This document shows positions 44,603 through 55,216 of a stretch of DNA of 64,000 bases, one piece after another; within the stretch, counting starts at the first letter, position 1; each line of letters opens with the position of its first letter. Both the position numbers and the translations under genes were made by a program. Source of the stretch: Glebionis coronaria (Eukaryota > Streptophyta > Magnoliopsida > Asterales > Asteraceae); NCBI GenBank assembly GCA_025667525.1, contig CM046876.1, forward strand, positions 570,273,469-570,337,468. Reading direction: 5' to 3'. The notes below the pieces were generated by a model. The model had not been told where the DNA came from, ran no database searches, and worked only from the letters and a program-made list of their open reading frames with translations.

Positions 44603-45007
44603 TGTTGGAAATACGTTTTTCCAAGGAAAGTCTCGGTCACATCATTATTAGCATAGATCACGAGCTATAGACTATTTAGAACATTGTAACTTGGAGTGAC
44701 CTCCCTTTGGGGGAGATTGTTGGAAATACGTTTTTACGTATTTAGAAAGGATCGGTCACTCCAACGATATTGGGCTCGTGATCCAATATAGCCCATATAG
44801 CCCACATGTAGGGTGGGCTATATAAACCCCCCTCCTAGCATGTTAGGAGGGGTTGTTGGTTCATTTACACTTTGATAATCACATTTCCATTTTCCTTTCA
44901 ACTCTCTACTTTCTCTCTCTTCTTTCTCTCTCTAAAGTTCTTCCATTTATCATCATTCAATAGATAATCCACACATTGCATAATCCTTAGAAAAACAAGA
45001 TCCTACA
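44603..45007 (+). repeat. CopC 3' LTR
   Basis: 405 bp, same layout as 36089-36493 with about two substitutions. The inner TGTTGG start is at 44718. It is followed by the target duplication TATTA. Confidence 0.95.
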
Positions 45008-46042
45008 TATTAAGTTCACGGTAGTCTATGCAAAGTCGCATGCTGCCGTCCTTCTTCTTAACGAACAAGACCGGTGCGCCCCATGGAGATGCGCTTGGTC
45101 TAATGAACCCTCGCTCAAGAAGTTCATGCAGTTGGTCCTTCAGTTCTTTTAGCTCTATGGGAGCCATACGATACGGAGCCTTAGAGATTGGTTCAGCTCC
45201 TGGAACAAGGTCGATGTTGAACTCCACTTCTCGTGCAGGTGGTATGCCGGGGAGTTCAGCTGGGAAGACGTCTTGAAATTCCGAAACTACTGGTTGATCC
45301 TGAATCGATGGGGATTCAGCATCCATGTCGTGAACCGTAGCTAGATAACCCTCACAGCCATGTGACAGTAATGCACGTGCTTGCAAGGTAGATATGACTT
45401 GTACAGACCGTCCGGGTATGAACCCGTTATGAATGTACTCTGGTGCATTAATGTCGCCGAAGATCACCCGATATGAGTGGCAGTCTATGGTAGCATGGTG
45501 CTTGGATAGCCAGTCCATGCCGAGAATCATATCGAACTCAATCATGTCTAGGGGAAGTTCATCTACTGCACGAACTTTATCGTCAAACTCTAGAGGAAGA
45601 CTCTTGTATACATGAGTTATTAATACAGAGTCCCTCAAAGGCGTGGAAATGGTAAGCCTATTTTCTAATGGCAAGGGAAGTGTCCTGATGTTCTTAGCAT
45701 ATGTAGTGGAAATAACTGAGTGAGTGGCACCCGTGTCGAAAAGAACACATGCAGCTTGGCCGTACATATACAAAATTCCAGTAATGGTACCTGTAGATTT
45801 GTTTGCCTGATCGCGAGATGTCGTGTAGACACGCCCAGTGGTAGGAGGCGGCTTATTATCAGCATGACCCGAGGTACCCTCCATTTCACCCTTACGGCAA
45901 TCTCTCATACGATGGCCAGGGAGACCGCACTTGTAGCACGCGTCAGAATCACGACGACATGGGCCAGGGTGTCTGCGATGGCAAGTATTGCAAAGAGGAT
46001 GAGTGAATCCTCCAGCAGGAGTCCTTGCTTGCTGAGGGCCTG
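45008..46042 (-). pseudogene. TekA gag 3' part, protease and start of reverse transcriptase
   Basis: Open frame entered after candidate intron 2, reading [13 protein letters not shown]. It holds [12 protein letters not shown], the zinc knuckle [14 protein letters not shown], and aspartic protease with [12 protein letters not shown] and MDWLSKHHA. The first part of reverse transcriptase follows ([36 protein letters not shown]). CopC then interrupts the frame; the other side resumes in frame at 36088 with [10 protein letters not shown]. Apart from this insertion there is no stop. Confidence 0.92.
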
Positions 46043-46111
46043 CTGATGACAAAATGTGTTAAGATAAAGTATATGCACGAGTATAAGACATATGCATCAT
46101 AAGATGTTCAC
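46043..46111 (-). other. Candidate intron 2 in TekA gag
   Basis: 69 bases on the minus strand, GTGAAC...CATCAG, AT-rich, with CTTAAC about 25 bases before the acceptor as a possible branch site. It contains stops in the gag frame. Removing it joins exon 2 (ending SAIT) to AGPQQAR in frame. Confidence 0.6.
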
Positions 46112-46176
46112 CAGTGATAGCTGAACGGTTAGGCTGCGAACCCCTGTGGTTCTGGTCCTTCCCGTTACCGTGGTTC
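46112..46176 (-). CDS. TekA gag, candidate middle exon
   Basis: 65 bases encoding about 21 residues, NHGNGKDQNHRGSQPNRSAI. It is hydrophilic and Asn/Gln-rich like the linkers on both sides. It is in frame only if both candidate introns are removed. Confidence 0.55.
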
Positions 46177-46250
46177 CTGGTAGAGGTTAATATAGTGTCA
46201 GCATGAGAGATATAACATGAAATCATAAGAAGATGCGTAAATAGTAGGAC
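46177..46250 (-). other. Candidate intron 1 in TekA gag
   Basis: 74 bases on the minus strand, GTCCTACT...CTACCAG, AT-rich. Read through, the gag frame ends at a TGA after RSYYLRIFL. Removing it keeps the frame (SNNSR then NHGNG). Confidence 0.6.
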
Positions 46251-47146
46251 CTGCTGTTGTTGGAGTGTCCAGCGTTGTTACGGTAATTATCATTACCGCT
46301 ACGCCTTTCCACAACAGAACGGTCGTTAGTGTGACCGTTTCCTTTGGGCTGATGAGGCTGCTGCTGAGTAGCCGGCTGAGACCGGTCCCTAGTTTTCTGC
46401 CTCTTTTCGGGTCTTTCAGCTTCCCCGAACTCATCTCGCTCCTGCAGCATTTCTAGCTTCCTTGCTGCGTCGGCCACTTGTGCTACTGTATTGAACGTAG
46501 CACACACCAGATTGTTCGCGACCGAGGTGCGAAGTGCCCACCTAAAGTGGTGTGCCTGGTCCTCAGGAGTACCAGCTGCTGCTCCCAGGAAACCAGCTAA
46601 GCGAAGAAAGCGCTGCATGAATTCGTTGCTATTCTCGCCCGCTCTCTGTCGTATCCCATGGTACTCTCGCTTGAGCTTGTCCTGCTCTGCCTTGGGAAAG
46701 AACTGTTCCATTACTCTCTCTTTGAATTGGGCCCATGTCAAACCAGCGACCCAATCATCACCTCCTTCCGACTGCGTCAAGGCTAGCCACCAGCTGAGTA
46801 CATCGCCTTCAAACCGGTAGCATGCCAATCTCGCCTTGTATTCGGGGTCACAGCCCATAGCATTGAAAATCTTCTCGATATGAGTCAACCAGCTTTCAGC
46901 ATCGCTGGGGCTATCAGTCTTTTCAAAAGCTCTAGGACGGAGCTTGTTGAATCTTTCCAGCCACACTGCTAGTGTCACTGGAGGAGGAGGAGGAGGTGCC
47001 TGATTCTGCTGCTGCTGATTGTTGGCAGCTTGGACTTCAGCACGGATGTCATTCCTCAGTTGAGGAAGCAAGGCTTGCATGGCAGCCTGAATTACAGCAT
47101 TGAGCTGCTCTTGCTCGCGTGTGAGAACCATCTGACAGTATAGCAT
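46251..47146 (-). CDS. TekA gag, capsid region
   Basis: From MLYCQMVLTREQEQLNAV; the Met at 47131 (MVLTREQ) is an equally good start. It has a Gln-rich stretch, then the gypsy capsid region: FNKLRPRAFEKTDSPSDAESW, THIEKIFNAMGC, YKARLACYRFEGDVLSWW, FKERVMEQFFPKAEQ, FLRLAGFL. A Lys/Arg/Gln-rich tail ends at the first candidate intron. It forms the particle and carries element RNA. No stop occurs before the splice donor. Confidence 0.92.
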
Positions 47147-47590
47147 AAAACATATGATTAACAGTTCAAAACATAAAATATAAATTATATATATACATGA
47201 AAAAAATTTTATACCAAAAATTTCACGAGAAAAATTTTATGCAAGAAAATTTTTGTATGAATGCATGATGTAGTTTTATGAAAACTTTTGATGCTCGAGA
47301 GTGAACGCCTCTGGTCAGTTCACTCAAAACAAAATACATATCGAGGGGACGCCTATGGGTCGGTCCCAAATCTAAAAGTTTCGATAAAACACATGCGACT
47401 AAATAGGGCCAGTCCTGTACCAACCATTACTTAGTCAAAAACCCTGTAACAATGACATGTATATGTATGCTTAAAAATGATGAATGCATGAAAACAACTG
47501 TCAGTTCTAGGAAGACCGTAGTGACTACCCACTAATCACAGGTCATATTTGAGAGCCTACAGGTCGAAGCCTTGGCTCTGATACCATAAT
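47147..47590 (-). other. TekA leader with primer binding site
   Basis: 444 bp between gag and the 5' LTR. On the minus strand TGGTATCAGAGCCAAGG (47570-47586) is complementary to the initiator tRNA-Met end and lies four bases from the LTR. The rest is AT-rich and noncoding. Confidence 0.88.
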
Positions 47591-50500
47591 TGTAACACCC
47601 CATTTTGGAAATGGAATCTTACGCATAATCATGGCGTGTCATCAAAGCATACAAGGATAAATGTCTAAGCATTATTTGACCATAAAAGGGAAATACCAGA
47701 ATCAAACATCGGTAACCCCAAAGTAGAGCTCATCACACACAAACATAAATACTGTAAAAGGAAAGGACGAAACAATGTCCATTGCAAGCTGTATTAAAGT
47801 AAAGGAAAAGCATAAAGTAAAGAAAGTCAGTAAAGCTTCCAGTCCATATGCACGTACGTTTGAGATCTACGAGCGTCCCTGAGTACCTGCCGTTTTGGGA
47901 ACATGAAAAGGAAAACGGCTGAGCAAGACGCTCAGTGCACGGATGTACAAAATAGCATGAAATAGGATAAGCATGTAACATATAACAGCGGAAGACTAAG
48001 TTCTGAGTAGACTGGTTAAGTATTGAGAAAAACTGGTTTTATAGTTTGAAAAGCCTTATGTTTATCTTATGAAAACTGTTTTAACATATATATACCATAG
48101 CCCATATAGGTCATGAAAAGGTCACGTGCATGAATACTTGGAGGGGTGACCTCATCATGCTGATTAAAGGGGATGCCTCTAATTAATATACTGGTCTGGG
48201 TAGGAGGGATCAACTCCTTGTGAAGGATGCAAGGCACACACCACATTCACCATGAAATACTGAATAAAACATGTAACTAGGATGCACCCATACGCCCCAC
48301 ATGATATAATAATATGGCCAAAACTGAAAGGGACGCCACGAGCAATCACTCCGCCGTGGGGAAGTCATAACATTGGTGCCTCCAATGTTATGGTTATGGT
48401 ACCTCCATAACTAGGTGAAACTGGTCATGCTTGTATATGGCTATAGATTATGCTAATTAAACATAAGCAGTTCAAAACAATAAAACAAATACTGGGGAAA
48501 ACAGTTGGCTTCATACGGGGAAATCCTAATAAGGAAAGAATGTCCATACTGAAAGGACGGGAATCCGTACCTCAAGTCCAGTGAATGAACGGAAGAAAGA
48601 CTCCTACTTCTGGATCACTAATGCTACATGAATACACACGTGTATAAGTATCGAATCACTGATTACGTACTGGGTTTTATGTCTCATCTTAGCCTACTTT
48701 GTATGTTTTTAGGTCATGGTTTACTGTTTAAAGCCCTATCCGTGTTTACCTTGTACTCTGATTAATCTGGTAAAGTATTACTGGTAATTCATGTATTATT
48801 ATACTTACTGTGTAATAATAAGTAACTTTCCAAAAATAGCAGGTTTCCAAAAATAGAAAGTTTCCAAAAATAGAAAGTTTCCAAAAATAGAAAGTTTCCA
48901 AATATAGAAAGTTACCAAAAATAGAAAGTTTCCAAAAATAGAAAGTTTCCAAAAATAGAAAGTTTCCAAAAATAGAAAGTTTCCAAAAATAGAAAGTTTC
49001 CTAAAATAGAAAGTTTCCAAAAATAGAATTCACTGCTTAAAATAGATCAGTTTCTAAAAATAGAAAGTTTCCAAAAATAGATCAGCTGCCTTAATTAAAT
49101 AAGTTTCCATATATAGAAGGTTTCCATGATTAGATTAGTTGCCTTATTTAATTAAGTTTCTATAAATAGAAGTTTCCATAATTAGAATTAAGCTGGTTGC
49201 ATAAGCTAAAATATAAGTCTAAGTGTTTATAAGCTTATTTCTTAAGTCATATGATATAGTGTATAGTTTAATTATTATTTCATGCATTTTAATTAAACTA
49301 TAGGTTAAGTATTTTAATTAGAGTATAACATGTTTTAATTAAAATGGAATAAATTACTTAGGTTAAAATGTATATTAATATGTATTAATAATATAACCTA
49401 AGTCATGTCTAAATTAATTAATTATAAGCATGTTTTAAATAATTAATTAATTATAACTTATAACATAAAAAAAAATACTTAGGTTAAATTAATATCATGC
49501 TAAATTAATAATTAAAAATAACCTAAGTCATGGTTTAATTAATATCTCATGTTATTAATTAATTTATATCCTAAGTTCATAATTCATAATATTAACATGT
49601 AGCATAAATCATGATTTAACCAACGAACCATGAATCGGGCATGAACTCGACACCGTACCCCGAGCCAACTCGGGGTACTTGTGTCCCCTTGCTGCCGTGG
49701 GTCCCACATGCACCAACCAAGACCAAAATGGTCTTGGTGGTGGCGGCTACAAGCAAACCGAACCCCCCTCGGGTTGGTTATACTAGGCGGCCAAAAACAA
49801 ACACCCTCATATAACAACCTTTGATTTTAATTAACCCCAAAACATGTTAGATCTATGGTTAATTATCATGTTTTAATAAGAATAACAATAACATGTTCAT
49901 GAAAATAATCAAAGATTTAAAAAGAATTAAAAAGAAAGGTTTAGAATGATATACCAATACGTAGCTTGGAAGAGGATGAACAAACACGGTTTATAGCAAT
50001 GGTTTTCAAGATCAAAATCAATCAACAACCACCTATGGTGGTCCTTAAGGTGGCGGCACAAAGAGACCAAGAGGAGGAGAGAAAAACCTTTTTAGGTTAA
50101 ATGCTTATTTTCTTGAAATGTAAAAATGAAATGAATATTTGCCATAACCCCCCCTTTCATGTAAAAAGTCAATGGGCTAAGCCCATTTAGTTATGTGTGC
50201 CATGGGTATGGGGCCCCACATGGGGTACCCGTACCTTTTCTCGTGTCCTGATGTTTCGTGTTCGTTCGTGGTTAAACGTGTTCGTGTTTAAAGTGTTTCT
50301 GTTTATTTTATCATGTAGTTTATCGTATTATTTACACTCGTAATTAAGTACTTACGTAATTATTTTAGTTCGTGTTTTAAAATGGTGATCATGATTTAAT
50401 TATGTTCACGTGAAATATCTATTAACTGTTTATCATGAGTTTGTACGTAATCGATACTTATCATGTCATACACGTATGCACTTGCTTGTTTATTAGCACA

Positions 50501-50591
50501 TGAATGTGATCAATACTAAATAGGGTAAGTTTTAATCTAGGACGTACGATCTTAAGGGCACTATTCATGGTAAAAGCATGCGGGTTTTACA
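47591..50591 (-). repeat. TekA 5' LTR
   Basis: 3.0 kb, near-identical to 30411-33410, including the minisatellite at 48829-49025. It is followed on the right by target duplication AAATA. Confidence 0.94.
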
Positions 50592-50844
50592 AAATATGGA
50601 CTGATTATATGAATTATTTACAAAACCAAACCAAACTTGATGAACGGATTACATACTCTAACAAAAAATCTAAACAGATCCTAAACATTCTCGTAAAGAA
50701 TCTCATACTCTTATTCTCTTTGATTGTCAAACCTTTTAATTCACATGTTCTTCACTTCCCTTCTTGTCTTTAGTCCATATTTGTCTCTACTTCATGCCTT
50801 TTTTGTTGTAGTGTCGTGATACAGATTGAAGACAGAACATATGG
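50592..50844. other. Unassigned segment between TekA and CopD
   Basis: The first five bases are the TekA target duplication. The remaining 248 bp are AT-rich without a coding frame. At 50797-50816 the minus strand reads CACTACAACAAAAAAGGC, like the end of some CACTA-type DNA transposons. I see no matching second end. Confidence 0.5.
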
Positions 50845-51588
50845 TGAAAGTGATGGTTTATACCATTCATAACAATTATATAATCATAACAAAGATCAAA
50901 GCATGTTGTAGCAGAAGCGATTTAACAAGATCATATTAACACAATTATATTTAATCGATTAGGGTTACATACCTTTATCCTAGCGTAGATCCACAAGATC
51001 ACCAACGAATCAACAATTAGGGTTTGTGAAGAATAATACCAAGATATATTTTAAAGAAAAACTATATTACGCTCTTGTACACACGTAATGCAACGGGCTG
51101 ACCTTGAGTCTAGCACTTGCAAACCGGAACTTCAACACTTGTGGAATTTTAGCTAATTCAAAAATCAAAGAACCCTAAGGGTGGGTTTAGTCGCCGATCG
51201 CAAGAGAGAAACAAGGAGAAGGGATGGAAAAATTATGAGGGCTATGTGTGTTTATATAGGGCTTGGCAAAACTTGGTTTTCAAGTAACACACAAATTAGG
51301 AAACAAAAATCTTTCCATTTGCCCCCTTGTAGCCGACGGTCGAACCACACCCAAGGGGTGTTTCTGGAACTTTATGTTTTTCCTTATCTTCTATTTAATT
51401 CCATAACGTTCGTTTAACTTAACTCTTAATTTATTTAACGATCGTTTAGTTAAGTTCGGTTTGATTTAATAAATATATATAAAATATATTTAATAAATAA
51501 AATTAACCCTTTACGTATTGTGTGCAATTGCGTAATCCTGAGTTCGACCCTATCACACGACTATTAATTTTAAGTCCATAAACTTTCA
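50845..51588 (-). repeat. CopD 3' LTR
   Basis: 744 bp, TGAAAGTTTATGG at the start and CTTTCA at the end on the minus strand, with matching inverted termini. TATATAAA lies at 51251-51258 (minus). It is only partly similar to the CopB LTRs. Confidence 0.85.
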
Positions 51589-52366
51589 GCTTCCACTTGG
51601 ACAAAATTTGAATATCGTGATTACATTGACTAGCGTCTAGTTACACTAGCAATGTCACTAGTACAACTCGAGTAAGGTCTCCTGAAAAAACCTTTTAAAT
51701 GATTCATCATTTATTATTATCCTTTCATTTCAAATACAACGTTAATAGGATATGGATCTCAGTCATTCCGTCATTAACCATTCTGTTTCTCGTTTACGGA
51801 TATAACAAGATTACAAAAACACATTTGGGTGTGGCCACACAAACATCTTACTACTTCCCGAGGGGCCCAACTGTATTATACTTCAAAATAATTTGAAGGA
51901 AACAAATCCCATTTTGACTACAAGCGAAACTTATGAACTTTGCAACACTTCTGAAAATAACCCTTATAGCTACCAGTTACGTTTAGCGTTAGGTTACCTT
52001 ACAGAAATACACTACATTCTATTCAGTTTCCCGGTATCTCAGGTCTAAGGATAACTATTTACGATTTACTTAATGACGAAGATCCATAAAGTAAAATCAT
52101 ATAGTTGGGATAAGTCCAATATTTGATTCATCAAATATCATCCAAAATTGACCAATATACTTTCAAGTATACTCTGTCACTATTTTGAATTATCTTAATT
52201 TAATAATACTCCCATATTGTTAATCGACAACGGACATTTAGAACATAATAATTATTCATGGATTAAAACATGTAAAATAGGATACAAAACCAAATAACAG
52301 AAAATAAACGAATCTCAATCTTTATTTCATCTATTCAATAATGTCTTAACATCCTTTATCCAAATA
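51589..52366 (-). other. CopD 3' noncoding region and polypurine tract
   Basis: CCAAGTGGAAGC (51589-51600, minus) precedes the LTR and matches the CopB tract CCAAGTGGGAGA. The remaining 770 bp is AT-rich and related to CopB 28703-29510. Confidence 0.82.
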
Positions 52367-53634
52367 CTAATCACAGATTTCTTGCATGAATTCGCTAGCT
52401 AGTTGTAGCCCAATCGCCTTGGCATGCTTAACTACCTTTGGTCTAGGCAAAGCCTTAGTAAAAGGATCTGCTACGTTATCATCTGTGTGAACTTTTATTA
52501 ATTTTATTTCTCGAGCTTCAACTTGTTCTCGAACGTAGTGATATCTACGTTTAAAGTGTCTGGCGCCTTTCATGACTCCAGGATCATTGGCGAATATAAT
52601 TTCAGCAGAATTGTCGCAATATATATCAATAGGTTCTTTAATTGAAGGCATCACTCCAAGATCTCCAATAAACTTCCTAATCCAAACAGCTTCCATTGCA
52701 GCTTCTGAAGCAGCCATGTACTCAGATTGAGTCGCATGCATAGCAATGGTTGTCTGCTTCTTGCTCTTCCAGTCAACTGCTCCTCCATTAATGACAAACA
52801 CGTAACCCATCTGAGACTTCGTATCGTCTTTATCACATTGCCAGGACGCATCACCGAAACCTGTAACATTCAGTTCTGTGTCTGGTTTACCCCCAAATAC
52901 CAAAAACATATCTTTCATATTCCTCAGATACTTTAGTATATGTTTAACAGCAGTCCAGTGAAGCTTCCCTGGTTCTGTTGGTATCTACTGACCAAGTTCT
53001 GAGCAAACGCCACATCAGGCCTTGTGCATCTTACAGCATACATAATAGATCCCACAGTCGAAGCATAAGGCACCTTCTGCATGTAAGCCACCCCTTCGGG
53101 TGTTGATACATCTAACTCATGACTTAATTCATGCTTAACTTCCATAGGTTGAAAACCTTTCTTGGAATTATGCATGCTATACTTCTTCAATATCTTATCA
53201 ATATAAGCATCTTGACTTAGACCAATTAACCGTCTTTTCCTATCTCGATAGATTTTAATTCCCAGAATATATGCAGCATCTCCCAAATCCTTCATAGAAA
53301 AACATTTACCAAGATAATCCTTAACTTCCTTAAGTCTTGGAATGTTACTTACCATGATTAATATGTCATCGACATATAAAATTAGGAACATTACGTCACT
53401 CTCACTAGCTTTGTGATATACACATGGCTCATCTCGATTTTGAATAAATCCGAACTTTTTGATTTCTTCATCAAATCGTTTATTCCATTGACGTGATGCT
53501 TGCTTCAAACCATAAATAGATCTTTGAAGTTTGCGCACACGTTTTGGTTGTTTAGGATCAACGTACCCTTCCGGTTGTTGCATATAGATTTCCTCATCTA
53601 AGCGACCGTTCAAGAAGGCAATTTTAACATCCAT
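52367..53634 (-). pseudogene. CopD reverse transcriptase (3' part) and RNase H
   Basis: From [37 protein letters not shown], catalytic YVDDILIMVS, IKIYRDRKRRLIGL. A frameshift near 52930 leads into RNase H with FGDASWQCDKDDTKSQMG, YCDNSAEIIFAND and NVADPFTKALPRPK, ending at 52367. The first RNase H Asp context is kept. The Met at 53634 follows a TAA that replaces a Gln codon of CopB, so it is not a true start. Confidence 0.9.
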
Positions 53635-54375
53635 TTACCATATCTCATAGTCATAGTATGCTGCTATAGCTATGAGAATCCTAATAGCTCGTAAGTCTGC
53701 TACAAGAGAAAATGTTTCCTCGTAGTCTATGCTGAAAGTTTGAGTAAAACCTTTAGCTACTAAACGTGCTTTATAGGATTGTACTTCACCATCCATGTCA
53801 GTTTTCTTCTTGAAAATCCACCTATTTTTCACTACTTTAACATTCTTAGGTGTATCAACAAGAATCCAAACATCATTGATTTTCATCGATTTCATTTCCT
53901 CATTCATCGCAACTATCCATTTTGACTTTTTTGGATCAAGCATTACGGATCGATAGTTAGCAGGTTCTCCAAGATCCCCTACCTCCTCCTCATCATCCTC
54001 TATGTAAAGACATAGTTTTCTTGGCGCACGTACGGTTCTTTTAGACCTATGTGGAGGAATTAATTCCGGTGGAGCTCCCAGACTTTCTTGCTCTATTGGA
54101 ATTTCTTCGCTAGTATTTTTAGAAGGCAATGTATCTTCTTGAATTTCTTCAAGATCATAATTTCTCCCACTGAATTCTTGATTTACAAGATCATTTTCAA
54201 GGAAGTCTCCATACCTAGCAACAATAACTTTCTTCTCAGGCAGATAATAAAAGTAGTAACCCATAGTTTCCTTAGGGTAACCTACAAAGATACATTTTAC
54301 AGAGCGTTGTTGGAGTTTATCTCCAGAGTCACGTTTCACATACGCCTCACAACCCCAAATCTTTAAATAAGACAA
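53635..54375 (-). pseudogene. CopD integrase C-terminus and reverse transcriptase (5' part)
   Basis: 247 codons: MSYLKIWGCEAYVKRDSGDKL, FVGYPKETMGYYFYYLPEK, acidic linker, HRSKRTVRAPRK, then reverse transcriptase MNEEMKSMKINDVWIL, KARLVAKGFTQTFSIDYEETF and AAYYDYEIW before a TAA. The SLVADLRA region here is the best match to the fragment inside the CopB 3' LTR. Confidence 0.9.
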
Positions 54376-55216
54376 ATATGGCTTTTTTTCATGCCATAAT
54401 TCATATGGTGTCTTATCAACCTATTTGTGGGAACCATAATCAGAATACGAACAACAGATTCTAAAGCATAATCCCAAAAGGATAAAGGTAAAGTTGTAAG
54501 ATTAAACATAGATCTTACCATATCCAATAATGTAAGATTTATCCTTTCGGATACACCATTTTGTTATGAAGTATATGGAGAAGTAAGTTTCTGAACAATT
54601 CCATTCTCACTTAAATAATTTTTAAACTCTTGACTTAAATATTCACCACCACGATCAGAACGAAGAGCTTTAATCTTCTTTCTTAGTTGCAATTATACTT
54701 CCGCTTTTAACACTTTGAATGTTTCAAATACCTCATGTTTATGCTTAAGTAAATAAACATAACCATAACGACTATAATCATCCGTAAATGTTAAGAAGTA
54801 GCTAGCACCTTTCCTTGACACATGTCTAAGTGGTCCACACACATCAATATGTATCAAACCAAGTAGTTCAGTAGCCCTTTCAATATTGCTATTAAAAGGT
54901 TTCTTGGTCATCTTTTCAGAGATACAAGACTCACATTTGTCAAATGATTCATCATTGATACTTTCCAAAAGACCATCACATTGAAGCTTTTGTATGCGAG
55001 TCTTCCCAATATGGGAAAGTCTACAATGCCAAAGATAAGAAGAGTTCTTGTCTAACTTCCTCTTCTTATTCATGCTAAAAACAGAATTAATCTTTCTGTT
55101 AGAATTATTATCATGCATGTTAATTTCAAAAACACCATTCACAGAAATTGCATCAAAATAGAATAAACCATCTTTGAAAACAGAAATTCTATTATTATCA
55201 ATAGTATGAATAAATC
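54376..55216 (-). pseudogene. CopD integrase, frameshifted
   Basis: Finger WHCRLSHIGKTRIQKL with CESC, then the core with LIHIDVCGPLRHV (catalytic Asp present) and FTDDYSRYGYVYLL to 54693. A frameshift follows, and the rest (54690-54376) reads RSDRGGEY, a stop in place of the Gln before QNGVSER, and FWDYALES. The upper end is cut by the AthB LTR at 55217. Confidence 0.87.

Larger units (their letters stand above)
36089..45007 (+). mobile_element. CopC, non-autonomous Ty1/copia element with gag only
   Basis: 8.9 kb, target duplication TATTA at 36084-36088 and 45008-45012. The 405-bp LTRs differ at about two positions, making this probably the youngest insertion visible. The layout is Met-type primer site, 2.2-kb leader, one intact 735-codon gag-like frame, 3.7-kb noncoding tail with the hairpin array, and purine tract. 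There is no protease, integrase or reverse transcriptase. LTR ends and tail match CopA, so enzymes of a CopA-type element are the likely helpers (inference). It interrupts TekA. Confidence 0.95.
30411..50591 (-). mobile_element. TekA, chromodomain Ty3/gypsy element split by CopC
   Basis: LTRs 30411-33410 (3') and 47591-50591 (5'), target duplication AAATA at 30406-30410 and 50592-50596. The primer site is initiator-Met and the purine tract lies at 33411-33422. The order gag, protease, reverse transcriptase, RNase H, integrase, chromodomain marks it as a Tekay/Del-type chromovirus. CopC interrupts the reverse-transcriptase gene at 36088/45008 with a clean duplication. The rest is well preserved: one frameshift before the chromodomain and two gaps in gag that look like introns. 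The LTRs are very similar, which suggests a young insertion. Confidence 0.95.
50845..55216 (-). mobile_element. CopD, 3' part of a copia element related to CopB
   Basis: The 3' LTR is 50845-51588. Above it lie noncoding tail, RNase H, reverse transcriptase and integrase on the minus strand. AthB is inserted at 55217 within the region before the integrase finger, so gag, protease and the 5' LTR would lie beyond AthB and TekB, outside the window. Protein similarity to CopB is high throughout. There are nonsense codons and frameshifts, but several catalytic residues lost in CopB are kept. Confidence 0.9.
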
